Assembly (NCBI GenBank): GCA_028284075.1
Contig: JANQSL010000171.1
Coordinates: 1 to 64,000, forward strand
Source of the DNA: Candidatus Sumerlaeia bacterium
GTDB taxonomy: Bacteria > Sumerlaeota > Sumerlaeia > SLMS01 > JAHLLQ01
Direction of reading: 5' to 3'
Length of the DNA stretch: 64,000 bases
In this document: piece after piece, positions 1 to 10,514 of the stretch
Numbering within the stretch: the stretch's first letter is position 1
Layout: every line of letters starts with the position of its first letter
The notes under the pieces: generated by a model
Database searches by the model: none
What the model saw: the letters and a program-made list of their open reading frames with translations, nothing else
What the model was told of the DNA's origin: nothing
Program-made: the position numbers and the translations under genes

Positions 1-1
1 A

Positions 2-1474
2 AGCTCGGACAGCAGCCAGGCCTCGGCGACCCCACAGGATGCCACACCTCCCGCGGCTCCCACAGGCCTTGGCGCAAGGGCGGGAGACGGCTCTGTTTCT
101 CTCGTCTGGAACAACAACGGTGAAAGTGACCTGAACGGCTATATCGTCTATCGCTCTACAACAAGTGGCAGCGGCTACTCCGTCATCGCCGGTGTTCTCT
201 CCTCCAGCGACTACACCGACAACACGGCCAGCAACGGAACGACCTATTACTACGTCGTCACTGCCGAAGACAACGTCGGTAATGAGAGCGCCTTCAGCAG
301 CGAGGCATCTGCCACGCCTCAGGACACCACGCCGCCCGCCGCTCCGACGGGACTCGTGGCCACCGCCGGCGATGCCACCGTGTCGCTCGACTGGAACGAC
401 AACGGCGAAGGCGACCTCGCGAGTTACAGCGTGAAGCGCTCCACCACGTCCGGAAGTGGCTACACAACGATCGCCTCCGGCCTCGGCAGCAGCGCCTACA
501 CCGACAATTCCGTCAGTAACGGGACGACCTACTACTACGTTGTCACAGCGACAGACACGAACAGCAATGAAAGCGCGAACGGTGCCGAGGATTCCGCCAC
601 ACCATCCGCTCCGGTCACCATTCCCTATGGCTCGATCGACTTCGACAACTACACGATCGGCAGCTACGGAAGCCAGGATGTGAACTCGAGCTCCTATGAA
701 CTCCTCGACAACGGACACACGATGCGTCTTTACGGCAATACATGGAAGACCATCCCGCTCAACTACACCGTCACGTCGACCACTGTCATCGAGTTCGATT
801 ACAAGTCCGACGGCACCGAGCCGGAAATCGGTGGCGTTGCTTTCGACAACGACACGGCTCTCTCCTCCGGTCAAACGTGGAAGGTCTATGGCACACAGGC
901 GTGGGGTATCACCACATACGACAATTACAACCCCAGCGGCTGGACGTCCTACTCGATCCCCGTTGGCCAAACCCTCTCCGCCGGCAGCTACACCTATCTC
1001 GTTCTCGTCAACGACAAGGACAGCGGATCAGGCACCAACAGCTACATTCGCAACGTCCGCGTTTACGACACACAGTCCGTCGTTGATGATGATGATGGAG
1101 CCCCCGGCTACACCACCACCGGTTCCTGGACGACCTCCGGCTCTTCCGGCTACAACGGCGGAGGCTACCAGTTCGCCAATGCAGGTCAGTCACACACGGC
1201 CATCTGGGATCTCGACATCCCCGTCGCCGGCGACTGGAAGGTCGAAGTGATGTACCGCGCCAGCGGCAACCGGGCGAACAGCGTGGAGTACGATGTCTCC
1301 ACACCCGGCGGAACCCAGACAGTCTACAAAGATCAGACCATTGACAACCTCGTGTGGGTCACTCTCGGCACATACACCTTCAACGGCGGAGACGGCACTG
1401 TTACCCTCGACGCAGCAGGTTCCAGCGGCGGTGCCGTTGTCATCGCCGACGCCATCCGCATCACCAAACAGTAA
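2..1474 (+). CDS. Secreted protein, C-terminal part: tandem fibronectin type III repeats plus golvesin/xanthan-lyase-like C-terminal domain (truncated by window start)
   Basis: The frame of ORF 356..1474 is open back to the window edge. It has two near-identical FnIII repeats (..YRSTTSGSGYSVIA.. / ..KRSTTSGSGYTTIA..) and the C-terminal GSWTTSGSSGYNGGGYQFANAG...WKVEVMYRASGNRANSVEYDV pattern. Confidence 0.75.
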   Translation, partial: SSDSSQASATPQDATPPAAPTGLGARAGDGSVSLVWNNNGESDLNGYIVYRSTTSGSGYSVIAGVLSSSDYTDNTASNGTTYYYVVTAEDNVGNESAFSSEASATPQDTTPPAAPTGLVATAGDATVSLDWNDNGEGDLASYSVKRSTTSGSGYTTIASGLGSSAYTDNSVSNGTTYYYVVTATDTNSNESANGAEDSATPSAPVTIPYGSIDFDNYTIGSYGSQDVNSSSYELLDNGHTMRLYGNTWKTIPLNYTVTSTTVIEFDYKSDGTEPEIGGVAFDNDTALSSGQTWKVYGTQAWGITTYDNYNPSGWTSYSIPVGQTLSAGSYTYLVLVNDKDSGSGTNSYIRNVRVYDTQSVVDDDDGAPGYTTTGSWTTSGSSGYNGGGYQFANAGQSHTAIWDLDIPVAGDWKVEVMYRASGNRANSVEYDVSTPGGTQTVYKDQTIDNLVWVTLGTYTFNGGDGTVTLDAAGSSGGAVVIADAIRITKQ

Positions 1475-1500
1475 ACGAAACCAGCAACTCCGACCAGCCG

Positions 1501-1527
1501 ACCGGCACACCATCATGGTGTGCCGGT
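1501..1527 (+). terminator. Perfect 13-bp-arm hairpin downstream of the FnIII protein
   Basis: ACCGGCACACCAT-C-ATGGTGTGCCGGT, 27 bp after the stop codon. The U-tract is weak. Confidence 0.55.
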
Positions 1528-1686
1528 TGCTCCTTAAAGTGACTGACGTGCCTTCCTTGAACGAGTCCGGGTAATATGTTGGTTTCGGCCTCTATGATGC
1601 TGTTCTGCTCTCACAAGCCTTTTCTCTCTTGAGGCCCGATGAGGTCCTGATCGTATCTGACGACACCCAGTCTCGGATGCGATGTC

Positions 1687-3393
1687 ATGCTCAAATCCTT
1701 TTCCGTACAGCTCGCCTCGGTCGCCCGGAACCGGCGTGGGCGCCGCAATCTCCGTGTGTTGGCCAGCTTCTTTCTGTTGTTGGCGACCATGGTCACCATT
1801 TACTCAATCACTTTCCACCTGCTCATGCAGATGGAAGGGCAGGAGCACTCGTGGATCACGGGATTCTACTGGACGCTGACTGTGATGTCCACGCTTGGCT
1901 TCGGAGACATCACCTTCCAGTCGGATATCGGCCGCCTGTTCTCGATGGTGGTGCTGATCTCCGGCACCATTTTCATGCTGGTTCTCCTGCCCTTCACGTT
2001 TATTGAGTTTTTCTACGACCCGTGGATGAAGGCTCAGGCCGAGACACGGGCGCCGCGCCGGCTTCCGCCGGGAACGCGCGACCACGTCCTGCTGACCAGC
2101 CACGACTCGGTGGCCACGGCTCTGATCCGGCGCCTTCAGCAGTACAAGTATCCCTATGCCCTTGTGGTACCGGACGTTGATGAGGCCTTGAACCTGCACG
2201 ATCTGGGGCTGAACGTGATGGTCGGCGATCTGGACAGCCCGGAAACCTGGAAGAACGCGCGGGCAAGTGATGCCGCATTGCTCGCGAGTACTTCGAGCGA
2301 CGTCACGAACACGAACGTGGCCTTTACCGTGCGTGGTCTGGCGGATAAGCTCCCCATCATCACATCGGCATTCGATGCCTCCTCGGTGGATGTTCTCAAG
2401 CTTGCGGGTAGCAGTTATGTGCTGCGCCTGGAAGAGATGATCGGCCAGTCATTCGCCCGGCGAACGCTGGGGGGAGACGCGAAGTCTCACATGATCGGGA
2501 AGTTCGACGAGTTGCTGATCGCCGAAGCGACCGCGCACGACACGCCTTTGGTGGGAAAGACCCTTCGGGAAAGCGGACTGCGTCAGAATCTGGGCATCAC
2601 CGTGGTGGGTGTCTGGGAGCGAGGACGTTTCGAGCCGGCGCGGGCCGAAACCATGATCAACAACCACACGGTTCTCGTGCTGGCTGGCTCGAAGGAACAC
2701 ATGACGCGTTACGATGAGCTCTTCTGCATCTACAACGTGTCGTCCGAACCCGTGGTGATTGTGGGCGGGGGCCGTGTGGGGCGAGCCACCGCCCGTGCCC
2801 TCGCGCGACGGAACGTGGATTATCGGATTGTCGAACCACGGGCCGAGCGGGTTTCCGATCCGGAGAAGTGCGTGATCGGTAGTGCGGCAGACCTGGAAGT
2901 GCTTGAGAAAGCCGGCATCCGCAAGACGTCCACGGTTATTATCACACCCCACGATGACGACCTTAATGTGTACCTGACAATCTACTGTCGGCAGCTTCGT
3001 CCGGATGTCCAGATTCTGAGCCGCGCCACGCACGAACGGAATGTGGCGAAGATGCATCGTGCCGGAGCGGACAGTGTGTTGTCCTACGCTTCGATCGGCA
3101 CCAGTGTGGTGATGAATCTGTTACAGCGCAGTACGATCCTGATGGTTGCCGAGGGATTGAATCTGTTCAAAGTCCGGGTGCCCGGCGAGTTCGCAGGCAA
3201 AACCATCGGGGAGACCTCGATCCGTGAAACCACGGGGTGCAGCGTCGTTGCCATCCGGACAGAACGCGGCATGGAGGTGGTCCCCAGCCCTTCGGCAGTC
3301 CTGTCGCCGGACGCTGACATCGTGCTGATTGGCACCACCGAGGCGGAAGAACATTTTCTCAAACTCTACGGTAAAGGCGGCCCGGATCAATAA
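1687..3393 (+). CDS. Potassium channel protein with two RCK (TrkA-N/TrkA-C) modules
   Basis: Two TM segments flank the pore motif TLTVMSTLGFGDITF; duplicated TrkA-N/TrkA-C-like regions follow (VIVGGGRVGRATARALARR). Confidence 0.85.
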   Translation: MLKSFSVQLASVARNRRGRRNLRVLASFFLLLATMVTIYSITFHLLMQMEGQEHSWITGFYWTLTVMSTLGFGDITFQSDIGRLFSMVVLISGTIFMLVLLPFTFIEFFYDPWMKAQAETRAPRRLPPGTRDHVLLTSHDSVATALIRRLQQYKYPYALVVPDVDEALNLHDLGLNVMVGDLDSPETWKNARASDAALLASTSSDVTNTNVAFTVRGLADKLPIITSAFDASSVDVLKLAGSSYVLRLEEMIGQSFARRTLGGDAKSHMIGKFDELLIAEATAHDTPLVGKTLRESGLRQNLGITVVGVWERGRFEPARAETMINNHTVLVLAGSKEHMTRYDELFCIYNVSSEPVVIVGGGRVGRATARALARRNVDYRIVEPRAERVSDPEKCVIGSAADLEVLEKAGIRKTSTVIITPHDDDLNVYLTIYCRQLRPDVQILSRATHERNVAKMHRAGADSVLSYASIGTSVVMNLLQRSTILMVAEGLNLFKVRVPGEFAGKTIGETSIRETTGCSVVAIRTERGMEVVPSPSAVLSPDADIVLIGTTEAEEHFLKLYGKGGPDQ

Positions 3394-3609
3394 GGAGACA
3401 CCCGAAGGCCCTGCAACCCTCGACCAAAAGGCCACAACACTAGCATAAACAACGGGACCGCGAAAGGGGGCAGGACAGGGGCGCCAAGATACCGGATTCC
3501 ATAACAAGCCGAACGGCGCCCGGAAGACGTGGGCGGTTTCTGCAGGGTAGTTCATGGATGCAGAAGCTGAGGAGTCACAAGGAGAAGGCAAAGCTCAGGA
3601 ACGAAACAC

Positions 3610-3704
3610 GTGCTGAACGTGCATTATCGGATTGTAAGTCCGGCTTCTTTAGAAGATACGATTTGTTTTGGGAGCAGAGGGTCCTGAATTCGAGTCTTGG
3701 CAGA
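3610..3704 (+). repeat. tRNA-like repeat copy A (degenerate)
   Basis: Aligns over ~90 bp with 49791..49882 with one indel. Shared blocks: tgctgaRcgtg, ttgYaagtccgg, and a 17-bp identity TTTGGGAGCAGAGGGTC (3667..3683). Confidence 0.6.
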
Positions 3705-3770
3705 TTGTGGCCGGAGTTTGAAAGGGATGAAGAACCGGGCTGGAAGTGGCTTTTTCGGACGCGGCCCCAC

Positions 3771-4814
3771 CTAGACCATGAACAGACCTTCGATACGGTC
3801 CAGCGGCGAAGTCTGTACATCGGGTGCGTTGCCACTGATAATTTGCCGACACACATTGAGTCCGTTGTGCCGGAACCATTCCACATTCTCATTACGCGAG
3901 AGGCTGTCAATCGGTGGAACGATAATTTCGCCGGCCATTTCGATAATTCCAACGCCCTCCGACTTGATATGGCGAATGCTTTCAGGAGTGCGGAAGTCGG
4001 GATGACGAAGAAAGAGAAAACACGTCATTTGTGATTCTGAAAGCCTCATCAGATAATTGCAGGTGCACTTGCCAGGGTCTCGAGCTTTCCAGCGACCAAT
4101 GATTTCACTCGAAACCCTCAATGCTTCCTCGAGTCCACCCTCGACAATCAATACAGGACAGTACCATTGCAGGCGGCTGACACTGATGTCATCCCTGTCG
4201 CTCAGGCAAACACGAGGTACGGATTCCATTGGCAGATCAAGTCGCCGGAAGAGTTGAACATGATGGTGTCCGAGGACGGAGGCTCCGGCCCATTCCACGT
4301 CGCTGTTGGACGCGGCCAGCCAGCCTGGAGCGGAGTGCAGGAAAGCGGCGGTCTCCCTCAGGCCCCGCTCACCGATACGCATGGGTTCATGGAAGCGGGT
4401 GTTCATGACAAAGTGCCCCGGGTGGAGAGGGAACGGGGTCAGGTGGGCGAAGAAAGAAGTGCCATGAATCTCAAACTCGAAGGCTCTGAGCCGTTCCTTG
4501 CCGGGAGTGCCAATGTTTTCAAAGCAGAGCGGGCAGGTGAAACGCTCGCCGATTTGTTTTGGATTATAGCTGAGTCGCGAGTAGTTGATTTGCAGACGCA
4601 GCGTGGCCTGACAGTGTTCGTCACGGAACTCCAAATACTCGTTTGGCTGAGTCAGATGGCCGAAGTAACCGGTGGATTCGGACCATCTCTCAAGCTCTCC
4701 AAGGACCTGCCCCAGTGACGCTCCGTCGGTTTGCATTGCCGAGAGACGATTTTGCACCTCGGTCTGATCGATGAGCAAGCCTGTCGGAAGACATTCCCGC
4801 ACTTCGCTCTTCAT
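3771..4814 (-). CDS. GalT-like hexose-1-phosphate uridylyltransferase (HIT-superfamily, DUF4922/GalT2-like)
   Basis: CPLC motif, HPGHFVMNTRFHEP, and SVLGHHHVQLFR (HxHxQ-type active-site region). Located at the end of an operon with galK- and galE-like genes. Confidence 0.6.
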   Translation of the reverse strand: MKSEVRECLPTGLLIDQTEVQNRLSAMQTDGASLGQVLGELERWSESTGYFGHLTQPNEYLEFRDEHCQATLRLQINYSRLSYNPKQIGERFTCPLCFENIGTPGKERLRAFEFEIHGTSFFAHLTPFPLHPGHFVMNTRFHEPMRIGERGLRETAAFLHSAPGWLAASNSDVEWAGASVLGHHHVQLFRRLDLPMESVPRVCLSDRDDISVSRLQWYCPVLIVEGGLEEALRVSSEIIGRWKARDPGKCTCNYLMRLSESQMTCFLFLRHPDFRTPESIRHIKSEGVGIIEMAGEIIVPPIDSLSRNENVEWFRHNGLNVCRQIISGNAPDVQTSPLDRIEGLFMV

Positions 4815-7800
4815 TTTGCTTCCACCTCGGAGAGCCAGAGCAGACCAGGACGTCCAATAACTCCTTTGCCGGCAGGTTGAAAAATCCGAAGAGACATCGC
4901 TTCAACTTCGTCAAACTCGAGCCTGGAGGAAGGAATGCTCTTTTCGTTTTCAGAAGTGCCGACCGTTCGCCAGCGTGTATCATCCGCTTCACGAATCTGA
5001 ACATGTACCATCTGTGAGGTTTGCCAGGCTTCGTTGTCTTTTGCCCAATAAAGGATAACCTCAGACAGACTGGTGGGGGAGGAAAATGTGAATTCCACCC
5101 AGTGAGGAGTGACACCCTCGTCGCTTGCCCATGCCACCTCATTCCACGTTAATGAACTGTCTTCAACAATGCCGTCATTCAGGGGAGACAGGTTGTAGCC
5201 ATAGTAGGTGGAATCGGCTCGAACAAGGACATCTTCCGCCCGCAAAAGGCTGGCGTTTTTTGCAAGGACGATAATTGGAACCGCGACTCGAGTCGATGTG
5301 CGATCATCGGATTCGAAGTCGATAACGATTTCGTCGAGGAGATCCCTTTCAAGTGGACGATCAGTGACTTCCAATTCAATCTTCAATGATCTTCCAGCCT
5401 GTGCCGGAAGTGTGAAGCTGTTAAGAGGCGAAGTCGTGATCCCCTCCGGAAGCTCCAATTCCAGTGAACCGTGCATCACCGAAGACAGATTGTTCCGCAA
5501 CTCGAGATTCAGGACTGACCTCTCGCCCAGGATGATCTCCCGCGGTTGCGGATCGATGCTGATCGCGTTCAGAGTCGGCAGATCGGTGAGAAACCACGGA
5601 CCGGCGTCTTTGCCATCAGGACTGCGGACTTCGACTCGGATGCTGTTTTCACCGCTCCACGAGAGCGGAATCGGGATCGATGCTTCCGGAGCCATTGCGT
5701 ATGGCTTCAGAGTTTCCGTGCCACAGCTCAGACGGACCTCCAGGTCTTTTGCACCATTCTCCGAACGGAAGAGTACCGTCTCTCCGGGAACGATCCCAAC
5801 GGGCATTTGAACGAGAGACCCGCCGCTTCCCGGAAGGCCTTCTTTGCCTGCCTGAAGCGCGCGAAGGATCGATATGGCCCGCAAAAATTCGGGTTGGTAG
5901 AGAGGTTCGAGAGCGGAATATATCTTCTCGGACCATACCTGAATCGTCAGCCAGTCTTCGGCCGTGCTGACCATTGACCATTCCTCTCGCAATGGGTTGT
6001 CAATCATTTCAAAACGCAGGTATTTCTCAGCAAGTTCATCGATGGTTTGATTCTGAAGTTCAATCACCGATTCGAGTGCCTCTTCACTTCGTTCGACAAG
6101 CATCACACAATCCACGGACAGAGGCTCGAGCCGCCATGGAACATTGTTTTTCTCGATGCGCCTCGAGGTGCCTTCCAAAAGATCGATCGCCAGAAACCCG
6201 CTGGTGGAAAGGAGCTCGGGTTCAAGGCTGAATTCTCCTGACTGGAGCACTTCTGACGGATTGTACAAGGTGAAGTAGACGGGAGTGGTAAGATCAGTTT
6301 TTGCGGAGGAAGATCCGCCCCCCCAGCGCTCGATCAGAATGTTCTCGTTTCCGGATCTGGCGAAAGTGATGGGTTCCCATCCGGCCGTGGTCGTTCGCTG
6401 TTGTGGCTGCATGTAACGCAAAAAGACCGGCCGGTCTTCATTGTAGAGATCCGGATCCTGCCAATACGGAGCCTCCGCGGCGTTGTGACTAAAGAATCCC
6501 GGCCAGAAGCCATAATGGAAGCACCGTGCAAAGTAGTCTTCGACTTTCTTGCCGCGAAAGTTGGCGAACCGTACGTTCTGGAGGTAACAATAGGGTTTAT
6601 GATACAGCATCGCTCGCAGGTAATCCATCTCATCAATACGTGGAGGAGCGATAGTCTCTCCCTCACCCCAGCTTGTTTCGATGCCCAGGACGTCCAGAAA
6701 ATGTACGGACCATGCCCACTGATAGAGAGCGGTATTGGCCATCAGAAGATGTCCGTTTTTGCGCAGACGTGCGAGCGCCTCTTCTGCAAGTTCGAAATTG
6801 TGCATCATGATAACCTGGGCGGCACGAGCGGTTGTTGCATCGAAGGTAAGCGGGATACGGCTCAGACGAAGATGCTCCCGCCGGTAGTTGAGATCCTTGG
6901 CATCCCATCCCTCGAAGCTGTCGAGATAGAGCCCTGTAACCGATTCGGGATCGTTTGGCGGGTGTTGATCATACAGTTCCTGATAAGCGAGCCAGTTGCC
7001 ATCGAAACCGTTGTACGGATCGCCATCCGTTCTCGGGAGATCAGGATTGCTGTTTGTAGGCACTCGCGCGCCCACTGCCCACGGAGTCTCCACCCAGGTA
7101 ACCTGCATTTGGTCATCACGTCCCCGGGTTGATGAACTCCGAACGTGAGATCCTTTTCGAGAGTCCATGGACATAATGATTTCAGAGAGAGCCTCCAGAG
7201 TTCGCGGAGTGTCCGGCGCCATGTCCACGTACTGTACTACCGGTTCGCAATAAACGAGAGACTCAATTCCATTGGCGTTGTTGTAGGCGACGGAAACGTT
7301 TGGGTGATATTCGTGAAACTGAAAGGCGAAGTCTTCAACGCGCTGTACCGTATCGAGTTGAGTGAAAGGCATCCATTGCCCCTGCTTTTTCACGCGATGT
7401 TCCCATGAGACCGGATTTGCATCGTACCACTCTCGCAGTGCACCTCTGAATCGACGCTCAGGTTCGAATTCAAAGATGATGAACTCAAAGGGAACCATGT
7501 CGGGAAAGTTGACTGTTTCGCCGGAGATCGTGACATCAATCTCCGCAACAAGAGCATTTCTCTGACCATCCCAGCGGACACGATGAATGCGAGGCCTGTC
7601 CATTGGCAGTCCAAGGCCGAGTCCATAGTTTGAAGTTGTTACTGCCGCGAATGGGAAACGGGACATCGCTCCTCGCGCCCCCGCCGTGGTACCGACAAGT
7701 TCCATCAACTCCGGTTGCCCCTCCACCGGAAGCTCCCGGTGCTGATCACGCAGCCAGGTCACCTGTTTATCCGGTACGGGAATCACGAGAGAGATCGTTA

Positions 7801-8233
7801 TCGGCCGTTCGCCATCATCATTGCTCTCATTGTATACAAATCCGGAGATCCGGGAGACGGAGCCCTGCGGATTCCAGGAGACTTTCACATCGAATTCAGC
7901 ATCGACGAGGATGCTCCGAAGTTCCTCTTCGGCCAAGGCGGGAATTTTCACCACCAAAGCCGGGTCATGGAGTGGACCAAGAAGACCTGATTCGACGGGC
8001 TCGGTTTCGACAATGGAGCCTACGGTGTTGAGTTCGGAGCGATCCGGAATAACCATATCGATCTCGGTACCTGTCCACTCCTGAATTTCAAGAGTGATGG
8101 GACCAACACCGGAAATGGATTTCAAAGCAAGCCGGCCTCCCTCATTTACCAGCTCAAACGCCGTTGCCGATGTCGCAAGCAGCATCGAAGTGACAGCTAT
8201 AAACGAAGCTGTGCTACAGTTACGCCGAACCAT
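4811..8233 (-). CDS. Large secreted putative glycoside hydrolase (family not recognised) with C-terminal discoidin-like region
   Basis: Signal peptide (SFIAVTSMLLATSATA); TIM-barrel-like LYLDSFEGWDAK; C-terminal F5/8-like SLTWNEVAWASDEGVTPHWVEFTFSSPTSLSEVILYWAKD. Overlaps the GalT-like start by 4 bp. Confidence 0.5.
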   Translation of the reverse strand: MVRRNCSTASFIAVTSMLLATSATAFELVNEGGRLALKSISGVGPITLEIQEWTGTEIDMVIPDRSELNTVGSIVETEPVESGLLGPLHDPALVVKIPALAEEELRSILVDAEFDVKVSWNPQGSVSRISGFVYNESNDDGERPITISLVIPVPDKQVTWLRDQHRELPVEGQPELMELVGTTAGARGAMSRFPFAAVTTSNYGLGLGLPMDRPRIHRVRWDGQRNALVAEIDVTISGETVNFPDMVPFEFIIFEFEPERRFRGALREWYDANPVSWEHRVKKQGQWMPFTQLDTVQRVEDFAFQFHEYHPNVSVAYNNANGIESLVYCEPVVQYVDMAPDTPRTLEALSEIIMSMDSRKGSHVRSSSTRGRDDQMQVTWVETPWAVGARVPTNSNPDLPRTDGDPYNGFDGNWLAYQELYDQHPPNDPESVTGLYLDSFEGWDAKDLNYRREHLRLSRIPLTFDATTARAAQVIMMHNFELAEEALARLRKNGHLLMANTALYQWAWSVHFLDVLGIETSWGEGETIAPPRIDEMDYLRAMLYHKPYCYLQNVRFANFRGKKVEDYFARCFHYGFWPGFFSHNAAEAPYWQDPDLYNEDRPVFLRYMQPQQRTTTAGWEPITFARSGNENILIERWGGGSSSAKTDLTTPVYFTLYNPSEVLQSGEFSLEPELLSTSGFLAIDLLEGTSRRIEKNNVPWRLEPLSVDCVMLVERSEEALESVIELQNQTIDELAEKYLRFEMIDNPLREEWSMVSTAEDWLTIQVWSEKIYSALEPLYQPEFLRAISILRALQAGKEGLPGSGGSLVQMPVGIVPGETVLFRSENGAKDLEVRLSCGTETLKPYAMAPEASIPIPLSWSGENSIRVEVRSPDGKDAGPWFLTDLPTLNAISIDPQPREIILGERSVLNLELRNNLSSVMHGSLELELPEGITTSPLNSFTLPAQAGRSLKIELEVTDRPLERDLLDEIVIDFESDDRTSTRVAVPIIVLAKNASLLRAEDVLVRADSTYYGYNLSPLNDGIVEDSSLTWNEVAWASDEGVTPHWVEFTFSSPTSLSEVILYWAKDNEAWQTSQMVHVQIREADDTRWRTVGTSENEKSIPSSRLEFDEVEAMSLRIFQPAGKGVIGRPGLLWLSEVEAK

Positions 8234-8271
8234 TCTGTTGTACTCCGTGATGTAGTCCGATTGCCGGGACC

Positions 8272-9381
8272 CTAGCTGACTGCCTCCGCTATTCCCGAGC
8301 GATCTATTTTGACTCCGGAACCGGGATGTACAATCCAGGCTCGGAGACCCGCTTTTTGATAGAGGTCAAGAATGTCTTTCCCGTCGCTCTTGCAAAGAAG
8401 GAAGAAGGAACCGCCACATCCAGATCCATTGATTTTTCCTCCGAGGGCTCCAGCTTCGAGGCCAAGCTGGATCAGTCTGTCGATCTCCGGCAGAGACACT
8501 TCGATGTTTCTCGACAGGTACTCGTGATGGCTTGTGAGAAGCGATCCGATGTCTCCTGTCGCGACGGAGCCGCTGTTGAGAACTCTGCGTGCCTGTTCCG
8601 TGAGATATCTGTTTTCAAGGGTTGCCCGTGCCATCAACGCCTCCTCTGCAGACAGATTGCAGGCGATGCCGGCCGGGAGTGAACGGACCGTCGGAGACAA
8701 ATCTTTGTAGGGAATTCCAAGATTCTCCAGAACACGGCGTTTCGAGCCCAGAACTCCGTTTGTGTCCTTCGGAATTCCAGAGTCGACAAGGACGAATGTT
8801 CCGCCCGTGAATTCAAGGCGCTCATGATGATATGGTGGCTTGCAATCCAGCCAGATTGTGCCGCCGAGGGCCGCAGCGAAGTGGTCCATCATTCCGCCGG
8901 GTGAATTGAATTCAACAACTTCTGACTGATGTGCAAGCCTCGCGATTGCGGTGGGATTGTCGATTCTCGAGTCATGTGCGGCAGCCAGCAAAAACGCCAC
9001 CCATGCAACCTGCAATGCCGATGAACTGGATGCACCACTGTTGAGCGGAATATCGCCTTTTACGGTAACGTCATATCCCGTGTTCCAGAGGACTCCGGCT
9101 CGCGCCAATACATTGACTCCGGCAGCCAGATAGTCACGATCGTGTAGATATGTATTGTTTTTTGTCGTCGACAGCTCACGGAACTCGGAGATGTCCGGGA
9201 GAGAGATACGGAAAAAATCGTGCTCATTCGGAATGGCGTGAACGGAAACCCGCAGGTCGATGGCTGCCGCAATAACCGGTAGTCCAAGGTAATCCTGGTG
9301 TTCTCCGAAAAGGCAAATTCGACCCGGCGACGAGGTTGTAATTGTTGGGGCTCCGGCGGAGGAACCGTTCATCGGAGGCAT
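8272..9381 (-). CDS. GHMP-family sugar kinase, galactokinase-like
   Basis: SPGRICLFGEHQDYLG and PLNSGASSSSALQVA (GHMP motifs). Confidence 0.75.
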   Translation of the reverse strand: MPPMNGSSAGAPTITTSSPGRICLFGEHQDYLGLPVIAAAIDLRVSVHAIPNEHDFFRISLPDISEFRELSTTKNNTYLHDRDYLAAGVNVLARAGVLWNTGYDVTVKGDIPLNSGASSSSALQVAWVAFLLAAAHDSRIDNPTAIARLAHQSEVVEFNSPGGMMDHFAAALGGTIWLDCKPPYHHERLEFTGGTFVLVDSGIPKDTNGVLGSKRRVLENLGIPYKDLSPTVRSLPAGIACNLSAEEALMARATLENRYLTEQARRVLNSGSVATGDIGSLLTSHHEYLSRNIEVSLPEIDRLIQLGLEAGALGGKINGSGCGGSFFLLCKSDGKDILDLYQKAGLRAWIVHPGSGVKIDRSGIAEAVS

Positions 9382-10478
9382 GGAGACAACTCCGAAAGTT
9401 CAATGGGGCGGCCTTCCTCGATTGAGCGTTCCGCCGCCAGAGCCACCAGCAGGGAGTCGCGGCCGATCCTGCCGTTTGCGAACGGCTCCTTTCGTTCACG
9501 AACGCAATCGAGGAAATCACGGCGTTGAGCCTGGCATCCAATATGGCCCATGCCCTCGTTGTCGGAAATCATGTCGAGATCGAGGAAATGGAAGGGTTCG
9601 CCAATGCCGCCGATTCCCAAGCGTTGGTCCTGGTAGGCACAGAACTGTCTGCCACTCTCGGCAATTCCCCCAATTTCAAGTCCCTCGGGCATGACATTCT
9701 CAGGCCTGAGGTACATGCAAAGGATCAAGCTCGCTCGTGCTCCGTTTTCATATTCCACCGCGACAACTGCATGATCGACAGTATTGATTTTATCAATGAC
9801 GCGAGGCTCATCAGGACAGTAGGAGCAGTCGATCAAGGAGCCTGATTTCCAGACGTGTTGTCCTCCGGTCGCAAAGACTCGAATCGGATCTGAGCCGATT
9901 ACCCAATTGAAGATGTCAAAGTGGTGACAGTCTTTCTCAACAAGAGTCCCGCCGGTCTGCTCCTGCGCATGGAACCAGTCACGCTGCGGGAAGCATTGGC
10001 GCAGTTCTTTGCACCACATCAGTCGAACGCCGTGTCCGGGCTCCGATCCATACTTCGCCATTGCTCGGTAAAGTGTCGAGTAGCGATAAACAAGTCCGAT
10101 TTGTAGCAATCTGTTTCGCTCTTTTGCATGTCGGATAATTGCATCTGCATCTTCGAGAGTTGTCGATACGGGTTTCTCAAGAAGGAGGTCACAACCGGCG
10201 TCGAGAGCCGCCTCTGCGACTTCGCGATGGAGGAGATCCGGGACCGCAACAATGCATGCATCGACCTTTTCCCGCTTGAGAAGTTCACGATGATTTGTAT
10301 ACACTGCAGGTGCTCTATCGTTTCGCCAATCGATCTGGTGAGCTGTGTACCGCTCCTCTCGAGGTTCCGCTATCGCGACCAGTTCACAGCCATCTATCGC
10401 ATTGAAACCGCGAGCATGGCCGCCACCCATGTCACCCATACCGATTATCGCCAGCCGGACGTTTTGTCGTGTCATCAT
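9369..10478 (-). CDS. Gfo/Idh/MocA-family oxidoreductase
   Basis: N-terminal VRLAIIGMGDMGGGHARGF Rossmann motif; LLEKPVSTTLEDADAIIRHA. Confidence 0.8.
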   Translation of the reverse strand: MMTRQNVRLAIIGMGDMGGGHARGFNAIDGCELVAIAEPREERYTAHQIDWRNDRAPAVYTNHRELLKREKVDACIVAVPDLLHREVAEAALDAGCDLLLEKPVSTTLEDADAIIRHAKERNRLLQIGLVYRYSTLYRAMAKYGSEPGHGVRLMWCKELRQCFPQRDWFHAQEQTGGTLVEKDCHHFDIFNWVIGSDPIRVFATGGQHVWKSGSLIDCSYCPDEPRVIDKINTVDHAVVAVEYENGARASLILCMYLRPENVMPEGLEIGGIAESGRQFCAYQDQRLGIGGIGEPFHFLDLDMISDNEGMGHIGCQAQRRDFLDCVRERKEPFANGRIGRDSLLVALAAERSIEEGRPIELSELSPCLR

Positions 10479-10514
10479 TATCGTCGATACTCGTAAGGTG
10501 TCGCTGTTCGTGTT

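Noticed and set aside
3558-4034. 158-aa ORF covering tRNA-like copy A
   Set aside because: Overlaps the 3' end of the GalT-like gene on the other strand and runs through the tRNA-like repeat; no protein-like conservation evident.
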